Shown here: positions 1-9,692 of the stretch, piece by piece | How positions within the stretch are numbered: position 1 is the first letter of the stretch | How the letters are laid out: every line of letters starts with the position of its first letter | NCBI RefSeq assembly: GCF_041435435.1 | Contig: NZ_CP108494.1 | Coordinates: 2,762,501-2,826,500, forward strand | Reading direction: 5' to 3' | DNA from: Streptomyces sp. NBC_01241 | Lineage (GTDB): Bacteria > Actinomycetota > Actinomycetes > Streptomycetales > Streptomycetaceae | Length of the DNA stretch: 64,000 nt | Notes under the pieces: model-generated | The model's database searches: none | Seen by the model: the letters and a program-made list of their open reading frames with translations, nothing else | What the model was told of the DNA's origin: nothing | Position numbers and translations under genes: made by a program

Positions 1-37
1 TTCCGGCGGGACGCGGCCGGACGCTGATCCGGCTGGT

Positions 38-544
38 TCAGTCCGTCGCCGTGTTGGCTTGAACCGATTGCTCGGCGGGCGATTCACCTGGGGTGAGCCC
101 GAGCAACCTCCGTACCTGCGCATACTTCTCGGCCAGTCGGGTACGGGTCGCCGGTTCCAGTACGGCGAGGCGGGCCGGATCGGCGTTGTGTGCCAGGTCG
201 GACTCCTTGATCAGCAGGGCGCCCGGGGTGTCGAGGATGCGCCGGGTGTACGAACCGAGGTCCTCGCCGTCACGTTTGGTGACGGCGAGGACCATGTCCT
301 TGACCTGCTGCGGCAGCGCGGCGTCTGCCAGCCACCGTGCCGACAGCGCGTCGTCCTCGACGGCGTCGTGCAGCCAGGCCGCGGCGATCTGTTCGTCGCT
401 GCCACCCCTGGCCCGTACGCCCTCGGCAACGGCGGCGAGGTGCTCGGTGTACGGGCGTCCCGCCTTGTCCCGCTGGTCGGCGTGGGCCTCGCGGGCGATC
501 GCCGCTACTTCGGCCAGGGTCAGCTGCACGTGTGGAGTGGGCAT
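38..544 (-). CDS. HD-domain (SpoT/MESH1-like) phosphohydrolase
   Basis: This 168-residue all-helical protein carries the metal-binding HD signature: His35, His59-Asp60 in WLHDAVED, and Asp117 in KESDLAHNADP. The spacing fits the small (p)ppGpp-hydrolase/RelA-SpoT HD fold, so a metal-dependent cytosolic nucleotide phosphohydrolase is likely; the true substrate cannot be read from sequence. No synthetase or regulatory domain is attached. The start is the ATG only 9 nt after the stop of the upstream ABC permease, with no clear Shine-Dalgarno (SD) sequence, which suggests translational coupling and makes it the last gene of a three-gene operon. The fold is fairly certain, the substrate is not. 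Confidence 0.8.
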   Translation of the reverse strand: MPTPHVQLTLAEVAAIAREAHADQRDKAGRPYTEHLAAVAEGVRARGGSDEQIAAAWLHDAVEDDALSARWLADAALPQQVKDMVLAVTKRDGEDLGSYTRRILDTPGALLIKESDLAHNADPARLAVLEPATRTRLAEKYAQVRRLLGLTPGESPAEQSVQANTATD

Positions 545-553
545 GGCCCGACT

Positions 554-3034
554 CTACGGACGGGCGGCCGTCCGGCGCAGGGCCGCGCGGGCCGGGACCG
601 TCGCGGCGGCGAGGCCGAGCCCGATGGTGGCGGCGACGAAGGAGCCGTACAACGCGGGTGGGATGTACGGCGATTCGCCCGTCAGCCCCTTCATCATCGG
701 GAAGAGTGTGGCCAGTGCGATGGCGGTGCCGAGCGCGGCCCCGGCCACCGTGACGAGGAGCGCCTCCCAGCGGATCATGTCCATGACCTGGCGGCGGGTG
801 GAGCCGACGAGGCGGAGCATGGTCAGTTCCCGGCGGCGGTCGAGGACGGTCATCACCAGGGTGTTGGCGGCGGCGACGGCGGCGAATCCGCCGAGGACCG
901 CGGCCATGACGGTGTTGGCCCAGGCGTTGATCTCCCGGTCCTGGTCCCGCGCGGCGGCGTAGCCGGAGCGGTCGGTGACGGTGCCGAGCGCGGCGAGTTC
1001 CTGTGCGGCGGCGGGGGTGGCCCGTACCAGTACGTCGGAGGCGTACGGGGACGTGACATGGGTCTGCAGGTCGGTGGCGGGCAGGGTGACGAGGCTGGTG
1101 CCCAGGCCGCGGCCGTAGACGGCGACGATCTTCGGTGACGCCTCGGTGCCGTCCGAGAGGCGCAGGGTCAGCCGGTCGCCGGTGGCGCGCTTGGTGGAGT
1201 CGGCGAGGGTGGTGTCGATGGCGACGGTGCCGGGCCGCAGGCCGGTGAGTGATCCGGTGCGCACGTCGAGGTCCTGGACCTTGGCGAGGTCGGCGCCGGA
1301 GCCGATGACCCCCTGGGCGGAGGTGTTCTGGAGTATCCGGTCGCCGCCCGATCCGGTGGGCACCAGGACGGAGCCGCGGAGCAGGCCGACGGCGGTGGAG
1401 ACGCCGGGGGTGGCCGCCGCCCGTGCGGTGGCGTCGGAGGCGAGGCCCGCCGGGGCGGAGACGATGTGGTCGGCGGTGACGGCGTCGCGCAGCTGGTGTG
1501 CGATCACCCGGTCCTCGCTGGTGTGCATGAAGACGAGCGTGGAGGAGAAGGCCATGGCGAGCACGATCGGAGTGATCGCGGAGGCCAGCCGGCGGGAGTT
1601 CGTAAGGGAGTTGGCGGCGGCCAGCGAACCGGACGCGCCTGCCACGCGCAGCGGGAGGCCGATGACGGCGGCGCAGATCCGGGCGATCAGCGGGCCGAGG
1701 AGGCCGACCGCGATCATGAAGAACATGACGACGCCGAGTGCGGCGTTCGCCGCGTCGTCGCCGCTCGTGGAGGCGGCGACGCCCGCGAAGAGTCCGCCGC
1801 CGATGAGGGCCGCGATGCCGAGCGGGGTGCGGATCCAGCCGTACGGGGGGCGTTCCACCGCGGACTGGGCGAGCGCCAGACCAGGCTTGATCTTCGACGG
1901 CCTGCGGGCGGCGAAGTATCCGGCGCTCAGCGCGGTGAGCATCGTGGTGGCCGTGGCGATGGTCAGCGGCAGCCAGGACACGTGCAGGTCGACGGGGCCG
2001 GGGATGGCTCCCTTGTCCTGGAGCTGCCCGAACCACCAGTGGGCCAGGGCGATTCCGGGCAGAGTGCCGAGCGCTCCGGCGAGCGGGGCGATGAGCAGGG
2101 ACTCGGTGGCGATGGTGCGGCGCAGCTGGCGCGGGGTGGCGCCGATGGCGCGCAGCAGGGCGAATTCGCGGCTGCGCTGGCCGACGGAGAGGGCGACCGT
2201 GCCGGCGGCGGTGAAGACGGCGACCATGGCGGCGACGCCGCCGAAGGAACCGCCGAGGCCGACGAGGACTTCCTGGGCGCCCGCGAGGCCCGCGTCCTCG
2301 ACGGCGCCCCGGCCGTCGCCGGTGTGGACCTGGGTGTGGGCGGTGTGGCCGACGGCCTTGCGCACCTGGTCGGCGAGGGCGTCGGTGGCGGTGCCCGGGG
2401 TGGCGAGCACGGCGATGGCGTCGATCCGGCCGGGGTGGCCGGAGAGCTGTAGGGCCTGCCGGTCGGCGAACCAGACCGTGGCGTCGGTGGCGGTGGTGCC
2501 CGCGACGCGGAACTCCCGCATGCCGACGGGTGTGTCGAGGGTGATGTTCTCGCCGGTGCGGTGCTCGGTGCCCGCGGGGACGACGACTTCGCCGGCCCGG
2601 GGCGCCTCTCCGGTGAGCAGCCGCGTGCCGGTGAGGGCGGTGGAGCCCCAGCCGTGCGCGGTGAGGGGGGTGCCGTCCTGTCGTACGGGGTAGCCGACGT
2701 CCCCGATCGCGGCCGCGGCGCCGGGGGCGGCGGCGGCCTTGGCCGCCAGGGTTGCGGGGAGGCGTGCGGTGTCGGGGACGGGGGTGGCGGCGTCGTACGC
2801 GCCCTCGCCGCTGCCGACCGTCATGTGGACCAGTTGGTCGGCGGCGACCACCACGGGTGCCTTCGCGTAGCGCTCCGCGGGTACGGAGGCACGCAGGCCG
2901 GTCTCCAGCAGGATGCCGCAGGCGGAGACGATCGCCGCGGCCAGCAGGAGCGCGACGAAGGTCCCGGCGAACGACGCGGGTTTGAAGCGGACGGCCGCGC
3001 GGGCGAGGCCGTTCGGGACGTGCGGGGTGAACAT
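554..3034 (-). CDS. ABC transporter permease, FtsX/MacB-like
   Basis: An 826-residue membrane protein with one N-terminal transmembrane helix, a large extracytoplasmic region and two FtsX-type permease halves. It is the membrane half of an export or mechanotransmission ABC system acting on lipids, peptides or antibiotics at the cell surface. The ATG shares its A with the TGA stop of the ATPase gene (TGATG), a typical coupled start. An upstream read-through in the same frame is only the shadow of the ATPase gene. The length of about 800 residues with duplicated FtsX cores is usual for Streptomyces antimicrobial-type ABC permeases. The substrate is unknown. Confidence 0.88.
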   Translation of the reverse strand: MFTPHVPNGLARAAVRFKPASFAGTFVALLLAAAIVSACGILLETGLRASVPAERYAKAPVVVAADQLVHMTVGSGEGAYDAATPVPDTARLPATLAAKAAAAPGAAAAIGDVGYPVRQDGTPLTAHGWGSTALTGTRLLTGEAPRAGEVVVPAGTEHRTGENITLDTPVGMREFRVAGTTATDATVWFADRQALQLSGHPGRIDAIAVLATPGTATDALADQVRKAVGHTAHTQVHTGDGRGAVEDAGLAGAQEVLVGLGGSFGGVAAMVAVFTAAGTVALSVGQRSREFALLRAIGATPRQLRRTIATESLLIAPLAGALGTLPGIALAHWWFGQLQDKGAIPGPVDLHVSWLPLTIATATTMLTALSAGYFAARRPSKIKPGLALAQSAVERPPYGWIRTPLGIAALIGGGLFAGVAASTSGDDAANAALGVVMFFMIAVGLLGPLIARICAAVIGLPLRVAGASGSLAAANSLTNSRRLASAITPIVLAMAFSSTLVFMHTSEDRVIAHQLRDAVTADHIVSAPAGLASDATARAAATPGVSTAVGLLRGSVLVPTGSGGDRILQNTSAQGVIGSGADLAKVQDLDVRTGSLTGLRPGTVAIDTTLADSTKRATGDRLTLRLSDGTEASPKIVAVYGRGLGTSLVTLPATDLQTHVTSPYASDVLVRATPAAAQELAALGTVTDRSGYAAARDQDREINAWANTVMAAVLGGFAAVAAANTLVMTVLDRRRELTMLRLVGSTRRQVMDMIRWEALLVTVAGAALGTAIALATLFPMMKGLTGESPYIPPALYGSFVAATIGLGLAAATVPARAALRRTAARP

Positions 3035-3894
3035 CAGGCTGCTGCTCCTGCGTGGGCGGAGGCGTGGGTGGGCGCGTGGGCGCGGGCGGTCAGCGCGGTC
3101 ATCCGGGCCGCGATCTGTGCGGCCCCGGCGCGCGGCAGGCTGTCCGCGATCGCGCCGTCGGCGAGGAAGAGCACCCGGTCCGCGTAGGCGGCGGCCGCCG
3201 GGTCGTGGGTGACCATGACGACGGTGGCGCCGAGGGTGTCCACCGCGTGCCGGAGCAGGGTGAGGATCTCGGCGGCGGTGGTGGTGTCGAGGGCGCCGGT
3301 CGGTTCGTCGGCGAAGACCACGTCGGGCCGGGTGACCAGGGCGCGGGCGACGGCGACGCGCTGCTGCTGGCCGCCGGAGAGCTGGCCGGGGCGGCGGTCG
3401 CCCTTGTCGCCGAGGCCGACCCGGGCGAGCATCTCGGCGGCCTCGCGGCGGCCCCGGGCGGAGCCGGTGCGCTGTCCGGCCAGGCGCATGGGCAGGACGA
3501 CATTCTGCTCGACCGTGAGGGACGGGAGCAGGTTGAAGGCCTGGAAGACGAAGCCGAGGCGGGTGCGGCGCAGTTCGGTGAGCCGGTTCTCGCTCATCCC
3601 GGTGATCTCGGTGCCGCCGAGGCGTACGGAGCCCTCGGTGGGGCGGTCGAGTCCGGCCGCGCACTGCAGGAAGGTCGACTTGCCGGAGCCGGACGGGCCC
3701 ATGACGGCGGTGAAACTGGCGCGCGGCAGGGCGAGGTCGATGCCTCGCAGGGCGTGGACGGCGGAGCCGCCGCGGCCGTACTGCCGACGGACACCGCGCA
3801 GCTCGACGGCGAGGTCCGGGGAACCGGAGCCCGGTCGGGCGTCCGCCGTGTACTGCCTGTCCTGCGCGCCCTGCCTGCTGCGTCGCAGCCCCAT
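3034..3894 (-). CDS. ABC transporter ATP-binding protein (LolD/MacB type)
   Basis: A 286-residue ATPase with Walker A GPSGSGKST at residues 66-74, the Q loop after FVFQ (about 118), the ABC signature LSGGQ at 172-176, Walker B VVFADE at 192-197 and switch His230. It energises the FtsX permease encoded directly downstream with a one-base overlap. I chose the ATG at 3894 because GGAAGG lies 9 nt before it; the frame stays open upstream, but that stretch lacks a recognisable SD and does not resemble the family. The adjoining 245-bp gap holds the promoter region shared with the divergent antiporter gene. Confidence 0.88.
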   Translation of the reverse strand: MGLRRSRQGAQDRQYTADARPGSGSPDLAVELRGVRRQYGRGGSAVHALRGIDLALPRASFTAVMGPSGSGKSTFLQCAAGLDRPTEGSVRLGGTEITGMSENRLTELRRTRLGFVFQAFNLLPSLTVEQNVVLPMRLAGQRTGSARGRREAAEMLARVGLGDKGDRRPGQLSGGQQQRVAVARALVTRPDVVFADEPTGALDTTTAAEILTLLRHAVDTLGATVVMVTHDPAAAAYADRVLFLADGAIADSLPRAGAAQIAARMTALTARAHAPTHASAHAGAAA

Positions 3895-4139
3895 GATGTC
3901 CGCCTTCCGTCGCTCGCCGGGCGGTTCTCCGGCCGGCCTCACGAACGTACGGATCACGGACGGGTCCGGACCATGGCGGCTGCTGGCGGATCTCGGGTGG
4001 GGCAAACCCCAGGGTGCGGCCGGGGGTGGCCATAGTTGCAACGTCAATCGTTCGGTAAACTAATTACTGACGATTCCTTGACGCTCTCTTGACCGACTGA
4101 AGGATCAAGCTCATCGGACACGCGGACACGCTCATCGCC

Positions 4140-5342
4140 ATGGGCGGCGCCTTCCTCGCCGCCGCCGTTCTCGCCCGCGTCGGCAGCCGCATCGGACTGC
4201 CGACCATCCCCCTGTTCATCCTGGCCGGAATCCTGCTCGGCCCGCACACGCCCGGCATCGTGCTCGTCGCCGACCCGCACGACCTGGAGATGCTCTCCGC
4301 ACTCGGCCTGGTGCTGCTGCTCTTCTACCTCGGCCTCGAATTCCATCTCGACGACCTCAAGGCCGGCGGCCGCAAGATGCTCGTCGCGGGCTCCGTGTAT
4401 CTGGCACTGAACGTCGGCGCCGGGCTCGCCTTCGGCTTCGTGCTGGGCTGGGGCACCTCGGAGGCCCTCGTCCTGGCCGGGGTCATCGGCATCTCGTCGT
4501 CGGCCATCGTGACCAAGATCCTGGTCGACACGAAGCGCCTGGCCAGCCCCGAGACCAAAACGATCCTCGGCATCATCGTCGTCGACGACGTCTTCCTCGC
4601 CCTCTACCTCGCCGCCCTGCAGCCGATCCTGTCGCGCTCGGACAGCCTCGCCGCCGCGGTGCTCGACGGGGGCAAGGCGTTCGGCTTCCTGCTGCTGCTG
4701 GCGCTCACCGCCCGGTTCGGCACGAAGCTCATCAGCAAGCTGATCCACACCTCGGACGACGAGCTGCTCGTCATCTCCTTCCTCGGCACCGCCGTGTTCG
4801 TGGCGGGGGTCTCCGAGTGGTTCGGGGTCGCGGACGCGATCGGCGCCTTCATGGTGGGCCTGATGCTCGGCAGCACGACGTCGGGCGGGCGCATCCTCAA
4901 GCTGGTCCATCCGCTGCGCGATGCCTTCGGGGCGATCTTCTTCTTCGCCTTCGGGCTCTCCATCAACCCCGGCGACCTGCCGGGCGTGATGTGGCCGGTG
5001 CTGGCCGCCGTCGCACTGACCGCGGCGATGAACATCCTCTCCGGCATGGTCTCCGCACGGGTCTACGGCTTCGGCCCGCAGGCCGCGGCGAACATCTCCA
5101 CCACCCTGACGGCCCGCGGCGAATTCGCGCTCATCCTCGCGACGATGGCCGCCGGCGCGGGACTGGACGAGCGGCTCCCGCCGTTCATCGCCGGCTACGT
5201 ACTCGTCCTCGCGGTCCTGTCCCCGCTGGCGGCCGGGCGCTCGCACTGGCTGGCCCGCGTCCTGCCGGGCGGGCGGGGCCGGGACGGGGACAGTGACAGC
5301 GGCAGTGACAGTGGCGCCGGGAAACTCGCGGTGCCGGCCTGA
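4140..5342 (+). CDS. CPA2-family cation:proton antiporter (KefB/KhtU-like)
   Basis: A 400-residue polytopic protein of about 12 hydrophobic segments with the Na+/H+ exchanger fold. It includes the family segments LGLEFHLDDL, SSSAIVTKIL, VVDDVFLALY and DAIGAFMVGL. It probably exchanges K+ or Na+ for H+ at the cytoplasmic membrane. Members of this type often have a small TrkA-C partner, but none is seen here. The first canonical start is the ATG at 4140, which has no SD and starts inside the first hydrophobic helix. A good SD (GAAGG, 4099-4103) sits 6-9 nt before in-frame CTC 4110 and ATC 4113, just after an in-frame stop at 4098, so a non-canonical start is possible. Confidence 0.85.
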   Translation: MGGAFLAAAVLARVGSRIGLPTIPLFILAGILLGPHTPGIVLVADPHDLEMLSALGLVLLLFYLGLEFHLDDLKAGGRKMLVAGSVYLALNVGAGLAFGFVLGWGTSEALVLAGVIGISSSAIVTKILVDTKRLASPETKTILGIIVVDDVFLALYLAALQPILSRSDSLAAAVLDGGKAFGFLLLLALTARFGTKLISKLIHTSDDELLVISFLGTAVFVAGVSEWFGVADAIGAFMVGLMLGSTTSGGRILKLVHPLRDAFGAIFFFAFGLSINPGDLPGVMWPVLAAVALTAAMNILSGMVSARVYGFGPQAAANISTTLTARGEFALILATMAAGAGLDERLPPFIAGYVLVLAVLSPLAAGRSHWLARVLPGGRGRDGDSDSGSDSGAGKLAVPA

Positions 5343-5355
5343 GCCGGCGACCGGC

Positions 5356-5402
5356 ATGTCCGGGGACGGGGTCCGCCGCAGCCGCACCCCGTCCCCGGAC
5401 AT
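5356..5402. terminator. Bidirectional hairpin terminator
   Basis: A perfect 16-bp inverted repeat (arms 5356-5371 and 5387-5402, 15-nt loop) lies between the convergent antiporter and phosphatase genes. It has no U tract, as is common for Streptomyces terminators. Confidence 0.75.
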
Positions 5403-5475
5403 ACCGAAGACCTCGTTCCGGTGATGAACCGCTTCCCGTTGACGCCCGCCCGGTTCGAACCGGTTTGCGTACGGT

Positions 5476-6621
5476 TCAGGAGGTGCGCGACAACAGCAGC
5501 AGCGCCCGGTCGTCGTTGACGTCCTTGGCGCACGCCTCGATCAGATGCCAGGCCGCGCCCTCGAAACCGGTGGCGACATAGTGGTCGGCCTCACCGGTGA
5601 GCCGGTCGATGCCCTCGGCGATATCGCGGTCGGACGCCTCCACCAGACCGTCCGTGAACAGCATCAGTACGTCGCCGGGGGCCAGCGAGCCCTTCACCGC
5701 GTCGAACTGTGCCCCGTCGTACACCCCGAGCAGCGGGCCCTCCGCGGCCTTCTCCTCCCACTGGCCGCTGCCCGAGTGGAGCTGCAGGGCCGGCGGGTGA
5801 CCCGCCGAGAAGAGTTCGTAGTCGCCCGAATCGAGGTCCAGGACCAGATGGATCGAGGTGGCGAAGCCCTCGTCCCAGTCCTGACGCAGCAGATAGCCGT
5901 TGGCCGCCGTGAGGAAGCCGTGCGGGGGCAGCGAGCCGAGGAGGCCGCCGAAGGCGCCGGAGAGCAGCAGAGCGCGGGAGCCCGCGTCCATGCCCTTGCC
6001 GGAGACATCGGTGAGTACGGCCTCCAGGGTCCGTCCGCCGTTGGTACAGGCGGCGACGACGAAGTCACCGGAGAAGGACTGGCCGCCCGCCGGGCGCAGC
6101 GCCATCTCCCGGTGCCAGCCCTGCGGCAGCCGGGGCAGAGCGCTCTGCACCCTGATGCGTTCGCGCAGGTCGAAGAGCATGGTGCCGCCACGCCGCCACG
6201 GCACGCCGACCCTGGCCCGGAACTGGGCGAGGATCAGCCCGAAGAAGCCGCAGGCCGCGACCACCAGGACGATGCCGGGCGTCACCCGGGCCGGGCCGTC
6301 CTCGTACGGTCCGAGGCCGAGCGACTCCACGATCAGGGCGGCGGCGGCGGTCGCGTACAGCCCCAGCAGGCTCGCGGGCCGCAGCAGCAGACCGCCGGCG
6401 ACGATCGGCAGGACGAGCGCGGCAGGTGAGAACCACACCGGGTTGACCAGCGTGGCGCAGGTGATGGCCGGAATGGTGAGCAGCAGTCCGGCCAGCGCAA
6501 TCCAGTCCGATCCGTCGCCGCGGAAGTAGTCGACACCGGACTTGCGCAGCGCGATGCGTGCCCGGTGCGCCGATTTCCGCAATCGGGCCGGGTACGAGTC
6601 TGCTCCTGCGCGTCGGGCCAT
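5476..6621 (-). CDS. Membrane-anchored PP2C/SpoIIE-type serine/threonine phosphatase
   Basis: A 381-residue protein with about four N-terminal transmembrane helices (roughly residues 38-145) followed by a SpoIIE/RsbU-type phosphatase domain. Recognisable metal-site motifs are GGQSFSGDF, LTDVSGKGMDAG, SAGHPPALQL and LFTDGLVEA. Such enzymes dephosphorylate anti-anti-sigma factors in partner-switching networks. No PAS or GAF sensor is present, so the membrane part may be the input module. The ATG at 6621 is preferred: AAGG precedes it by about 8 nt, and the 16 codons upstream look unlike the family. It diverges from the Eis-type gene across 104 bp. Confidence 0.85.
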   Translation of the reverse strand: MARRAGADSYPARLRKSAHRARIALRKSGVDYFRGDGSDWIALAGLLLTIPAITCATLVNPVWFSPAALVLPIVAGGLLLRPASLLGLYATAAAALIVESLGLGPYEDGPARVTPGIVLVVAACGFFGLILAQFRARVGVPWRRGGTMLFDLRERIRVQSALPRLPQGWHREMALRPAGGQSFSGDFVVAACTNGGRTLEAVLTDVSGKGMDAGSRALLLSGAFGGLLGSLPPHGFLTAANGYLLRQDWDEGFATSIHLVLDLDSGDYELFSAGHPPALQLHSGSGQWEEKAAEGPLLGVYDGAQFDAVKGSLAPGDVLMLFTDGLVEASDRDIAEGIDRLTGEADHYVATGFEGAAWHLIEACAKDVNDDRALLLLSRTS

Positions 6622-6725
6622 TGCGGGGACCTTATCCACCCGATGGCCTCCGGTGCAGGGGGACCCCATGACAATGCGTTCGAAATCGGGTCGACCGGCC
6701 GTCGAGCCCCTGATAGGGATGACCC

Positions 6726-7958
6726 ATGACTACAGAGCTTCGCGTGTTGCGTCCATCCGAATGGAACGAATGGTTCGAGTGTCTGGAGCTGGCGTTCGGC
6801 GGTGTCGCGGAGGCTCCCGAGCAGCGTGAACTGGACGAGCAACTGACCGAGCACGAGCGGTCGATGGGGATCTGGGACGGCGGCGATGTCGTCGCCACGG
6901 CCGGGGCGTTCAGCTTCCGGGTCGCCGTGCCGGGCGGGGCGCTGGTGCCGGCTGCCGGGGTCACGATGGTGAGCGTCGCGTCCACGCACCGCAGGCGCGG
7001 GCTGCTGACCTCGATGATGCGCCGGCAGCTCGACGACGTCCGGGCGCTGGGTGAGCCGATCGCCGTCCTGACGGCGTCGGAGCCGGTGATCTACGGCCGG
7101 TTCGGATACGGGACGGCCTCGCGGCAGATGTCCGTGACGATCGACACGGACCGGGTGCGGCTGACGGTGCCGGAGGGCACGGACGAGGTACGGCTGCGCC
7201 ACGCGAAGCCGGACGAGGCGACGGCCGCGTGCGAGGGCGTGTACGAGCAGCTGGTGGCCGGCCGTCCCGGCACACCGGCCCACGCGCCCGGCTGGGAACG
7301 GAAGCCGATGGTCGACCCGGTGAGTGCGCGGCAGGGGGGGTCGGCGCAGCAGTGCGTGCTGGCGGAGCGGGACGGGGAGACCGTCGGCTATGTGACGTAT
7401 CACATCAAGCCGGAGTGGGACCCGTCCGGGCCCAAGGGCAAGGTGTCGGTGAACGACCTCGCCGCGCTGGACCCGGCGGCGTACGCGGCGTTGTGGCGGT
7501 TCGTCTTCGAGATCGATCTGACGTCGACGGTCGAGGCACGCAACCGGCCGGTCGACGACGCCCTGCTGCACCTGGTGTCGGACGTGCGGCGGTGCAACAT
7601 CCGGATCCGGGACTCGCTCCACCTGCGGCTGGTGGAGCTGGGGGCGGCGCTGGAGGCGCGGACGTACCGGGCGCCGCTGGATGTGGTGTTGGAGGTCGAG
7701 GACGCGTTCTGCCCCTGGAACGCGGGGCGTTGGCGGCTCACGGCCGACGCGAAGGGGGTGGCGTCGTGCCGGCGGACCGAAGAGGCGGCCGACCTCGCGC
7801 TGTCCGTACGGGAGTTGGGCTCGGTGTACCTGGGCGGCGAGTCCCTGGGCGCGTTGGCCCTGGCCGGTCGGGTGCGGGAGCTGCGGGCGGGCGCGCTGGC
7901 GGAGGCGTCGACGGCGTTCTCGTCGGACGCGGCGCCGTGGCTGCCCCGCGGGTTCTAA
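6726..7958 (+). CDS. Eis-type GNAT N-acetyltransferase
   Basis: A 410-residue member of the Eis family, made of two GNAT folds plus a C-terminal sterol-carrier-like domain. The acetyl-CoA loop VASTHRRRGLLTSMM lies near residues 84-98, and the family Tyr in IYGRFGYG is Tyr123. The protein ends in Phe, whose free carboxylate acts as catalytic base in Mycobacterium Eis, and that terminus is kept here. The likely activity is acetyl-CoA-dependent acetylation of amine substrates such as aminoglycosides or lysines; the physiological substrate is unknown. The ATG follows AGGG by about 7 nt. The length matches the family (about 400). Confidence 0.87.
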   Translation: MTTELRVLRPSEWNEWFECLELAFGGVAEAPEQRELDEQLTEHERSMGIWDGGDVVATAGAFSFRVAVPGGALVPAAGVTMVSVASTHRRRGLLTSMMRRQLDDVRALGEPIAVLTASEPVIYGRFGYGTASRQMSVTIDTDRVRLTVPEGTDEVRLRHAKPDEATAACEGVYEQLVAGRPGTPAHAPGWERKPMVDPVSARQGGSAQQCVLAERDGETVGYVTYHIKPEWDPSGPKGKVSVNDLAALDPAAYAALWRFVFEIDLTSTVEARNRPVDDALLHLVSDVRRCNIRIRDSLHLRLVELGAALEARTYRAPLDVVLEVEDAFCPWNAGRWRLTADAKGVASCRRTEEAADLALSVRELGSVYLGGESLGALALAGRVRELRAGALAEASTAFSSDAAPWLPRGF

Positions 7959-7971
7959 CAGCGCCGTGTTC

Positions 7972-8004
7972 GTCCGGCGGCCGGGCTGGAATCTTCCGCC
8001 GGAC
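7972..8004. terminator. Hairpin between convergent genes
   Basis: GTCCGGCGG (7972-7980) pairs perfectly with CCGCCGGAC (7996-8004) just past the Eis-type stop and before the 3' end of the glycosylase gene on the other strand. Confidence 0.6.
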
Positions 8005-8040
8005 GGGCGGGGATCGTCTGCCGGACGGGGGATGTGCCTC

Positions 8041-8850
8041 CTAGGCGCGCTGGCAGCCCGGGCACCAGAAGAGGTTGCGGGCGGCGAGGTCGGCGGTGCG
8101 GATCTCGCCGTCGCAGATGTGGCAGGCCTGCCGCGCCCTGCGGTACACGTACACCTCGCCGCCGTGGTCGTCGGCCCGCGGCGGGCGCCCCATCGCCTCC
8201 GGCGTGTGCTCGGGGCGGACCGTGTCGATCCGGTTGTTCCTTACGCCCTCGCGCATCAGCTCCGCCAGGTCGGCCCAGATCGCGTCCCACTGCGCGCGCG
8301 GGAGGTCCTTGCCGAGCCGGTACGGGTCGATGCCGTGCCGGAACAGCACCTCGGCACGGTAGACGTTGCCGACCCCCGCGATGACCTTCTGGTCCATCAG
8401 CAGGGCCGCGACGGTGATACGGCTGCGGGAGATCCGCCGCCATGCCCGCTCGCCGTCCTCGTCGGTCCGCAGCGGGTCCGGGCCGAGGCGGTCGTGTATC
8501 GCGAGCTTCTCGGGGTCGGTGATCAGCGCGCACGTGGTGGGGCCGCGCAGATCCGCGTGGTGGTCCTCGTTCACCAGGCGCAGCCGGACCGTGTCGGTGG
8601 GCGGTGGGGCCGGGGTCGTACCGAAGCCCAGCTTGCCGAAGAGGCCCAGGTGGATGTGGACCCAGCCGGTGTCCTCGAAACCGAGGAAGAGGTGCTTGCC
8701 GTGGGCGTCGACGCCGGTGAACGTCCGGCCGTCGAGCAGCGCGGCACTGTCGGAGAACTTGCCCTGCGGGCTGCTCACCCGCACCGGCCGCCCGGCGAAC
8801 CTGTCCAGGTGGTCCGCCGCGAGGCGGTGGATCGTGTGTCCCTCGGGCAC
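8041..8850 (-). CDS. Fpg/Nei-family DNA glycosylase/AP lyase
   Basis: A 269-residue base-excision repair enzyme. It begins MPEGHTIHRLA, giving the Pro2 nucleophile (after Met removal) and Glu3. Lys52 lies in HGKH, an H2TH region is present, and a C-terminal zinc finger has Cys243, Cys246, Cys263 and Cys266. The MPEGHTIH start is typical of the actinobacterial Nei2-like branch rather than MutM, so oxidised pyrimidines are the probable substrates. It lies 97 bp downstream of rpiB on the same strand, but a strong hairpin (8908-8932) separates the two genes. Confidence 0.92.
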   Translation of the reverse strand: MPEGHTIHRLAADHLDRFAGRPVRVSSPQGKFSDSAALLDGRTFTGVDAHGKHLFLGFEDTGWVHIHLGLFGKLGFGTTPAPPPTDTVRLRLVNEDHHADLRGPTTCALITDPEKLAIHDRLGPDPLRTDEDGERAWRRISRSRITVAALLMDQKVIAGVGNVYRAEVLFRHGIDPYRLGKDLPRAQWDAIWADLAELMREGVRNNRIDTVRPEHTPEAMGRPPRADDHGGEVYVYRRARQACHICDGEIRTADLAARNLFWCPGCQRA

Positions 8851-8907
8851 GACAGCGGCCCTCCTCGGTATACGGCGACGCGGCGGCGTGACGGCGGGGA
8901 AATGGCT

Positions 8908-8932
8908 GTGCCGCCGGGAGCACCGGCGGCAC
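8908..8932 (-). terminator. Hairpin downstream of rpiB
   Basis: GTGCCGCCGG (8908-8917) and CCGGCGGCAC (8923-8932) form a perfect 10-bp stem with a 5-nt loop, placed 16 nt after the rpiB stop. Confidence 0.65.
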
Positions 8933-8947
8933 GGGGGCGGAAGTCGG

Positions 8948-9436
<489 letters not shown>

Positions 9437-9626
9437 GTTCCGAGTGTGGCACGTGCGTCGCCGGGTAGCCGTCATCGGGGTCGGGACCCTCCGGCCCGAC
9501 CCGCCCCGGCCCGGCGGCGACTGCGTGCGGGCTCGATGCGCAGGCCCTGTGTGCCCAACGTCACTGCCACGGATTCGGAATAAGGGGTTCCGCTTCTTCG
9601 GTTCGGCGGGCTTCAATGCATCACTC

Positions 9627-9650
9627 GCTGCCGCACCCCACTGCGGCAGC
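9627..9650 (+). other. Stable hairpin in the probable 5' leader of the permease gene
   Basis: GCTGCCGCA (9627-9635) pairs perfectly with TGCGGCAGC (9642-9650), loop 6 nt, ending 42 nt upstream of the permease start. The rest of the 256-bp gap (9437-9692) shows no other recognisable element. The role could be attenuation or a promoter-proximal terminator; this is inference only. Confidence 0.4.
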
Positions 9651-9692
9651 CTGGCACGCATCGCGTGTTCCGAGAACGTAAGGATTCGATCC

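Noticed and set aside
3896..4139. Promoter TTGCAA/TAATTA upstream of the antiporter
   Set aside because: Spacing (19 bp) is poor and alternative -10 boxes overlap, so no confident site could be set.
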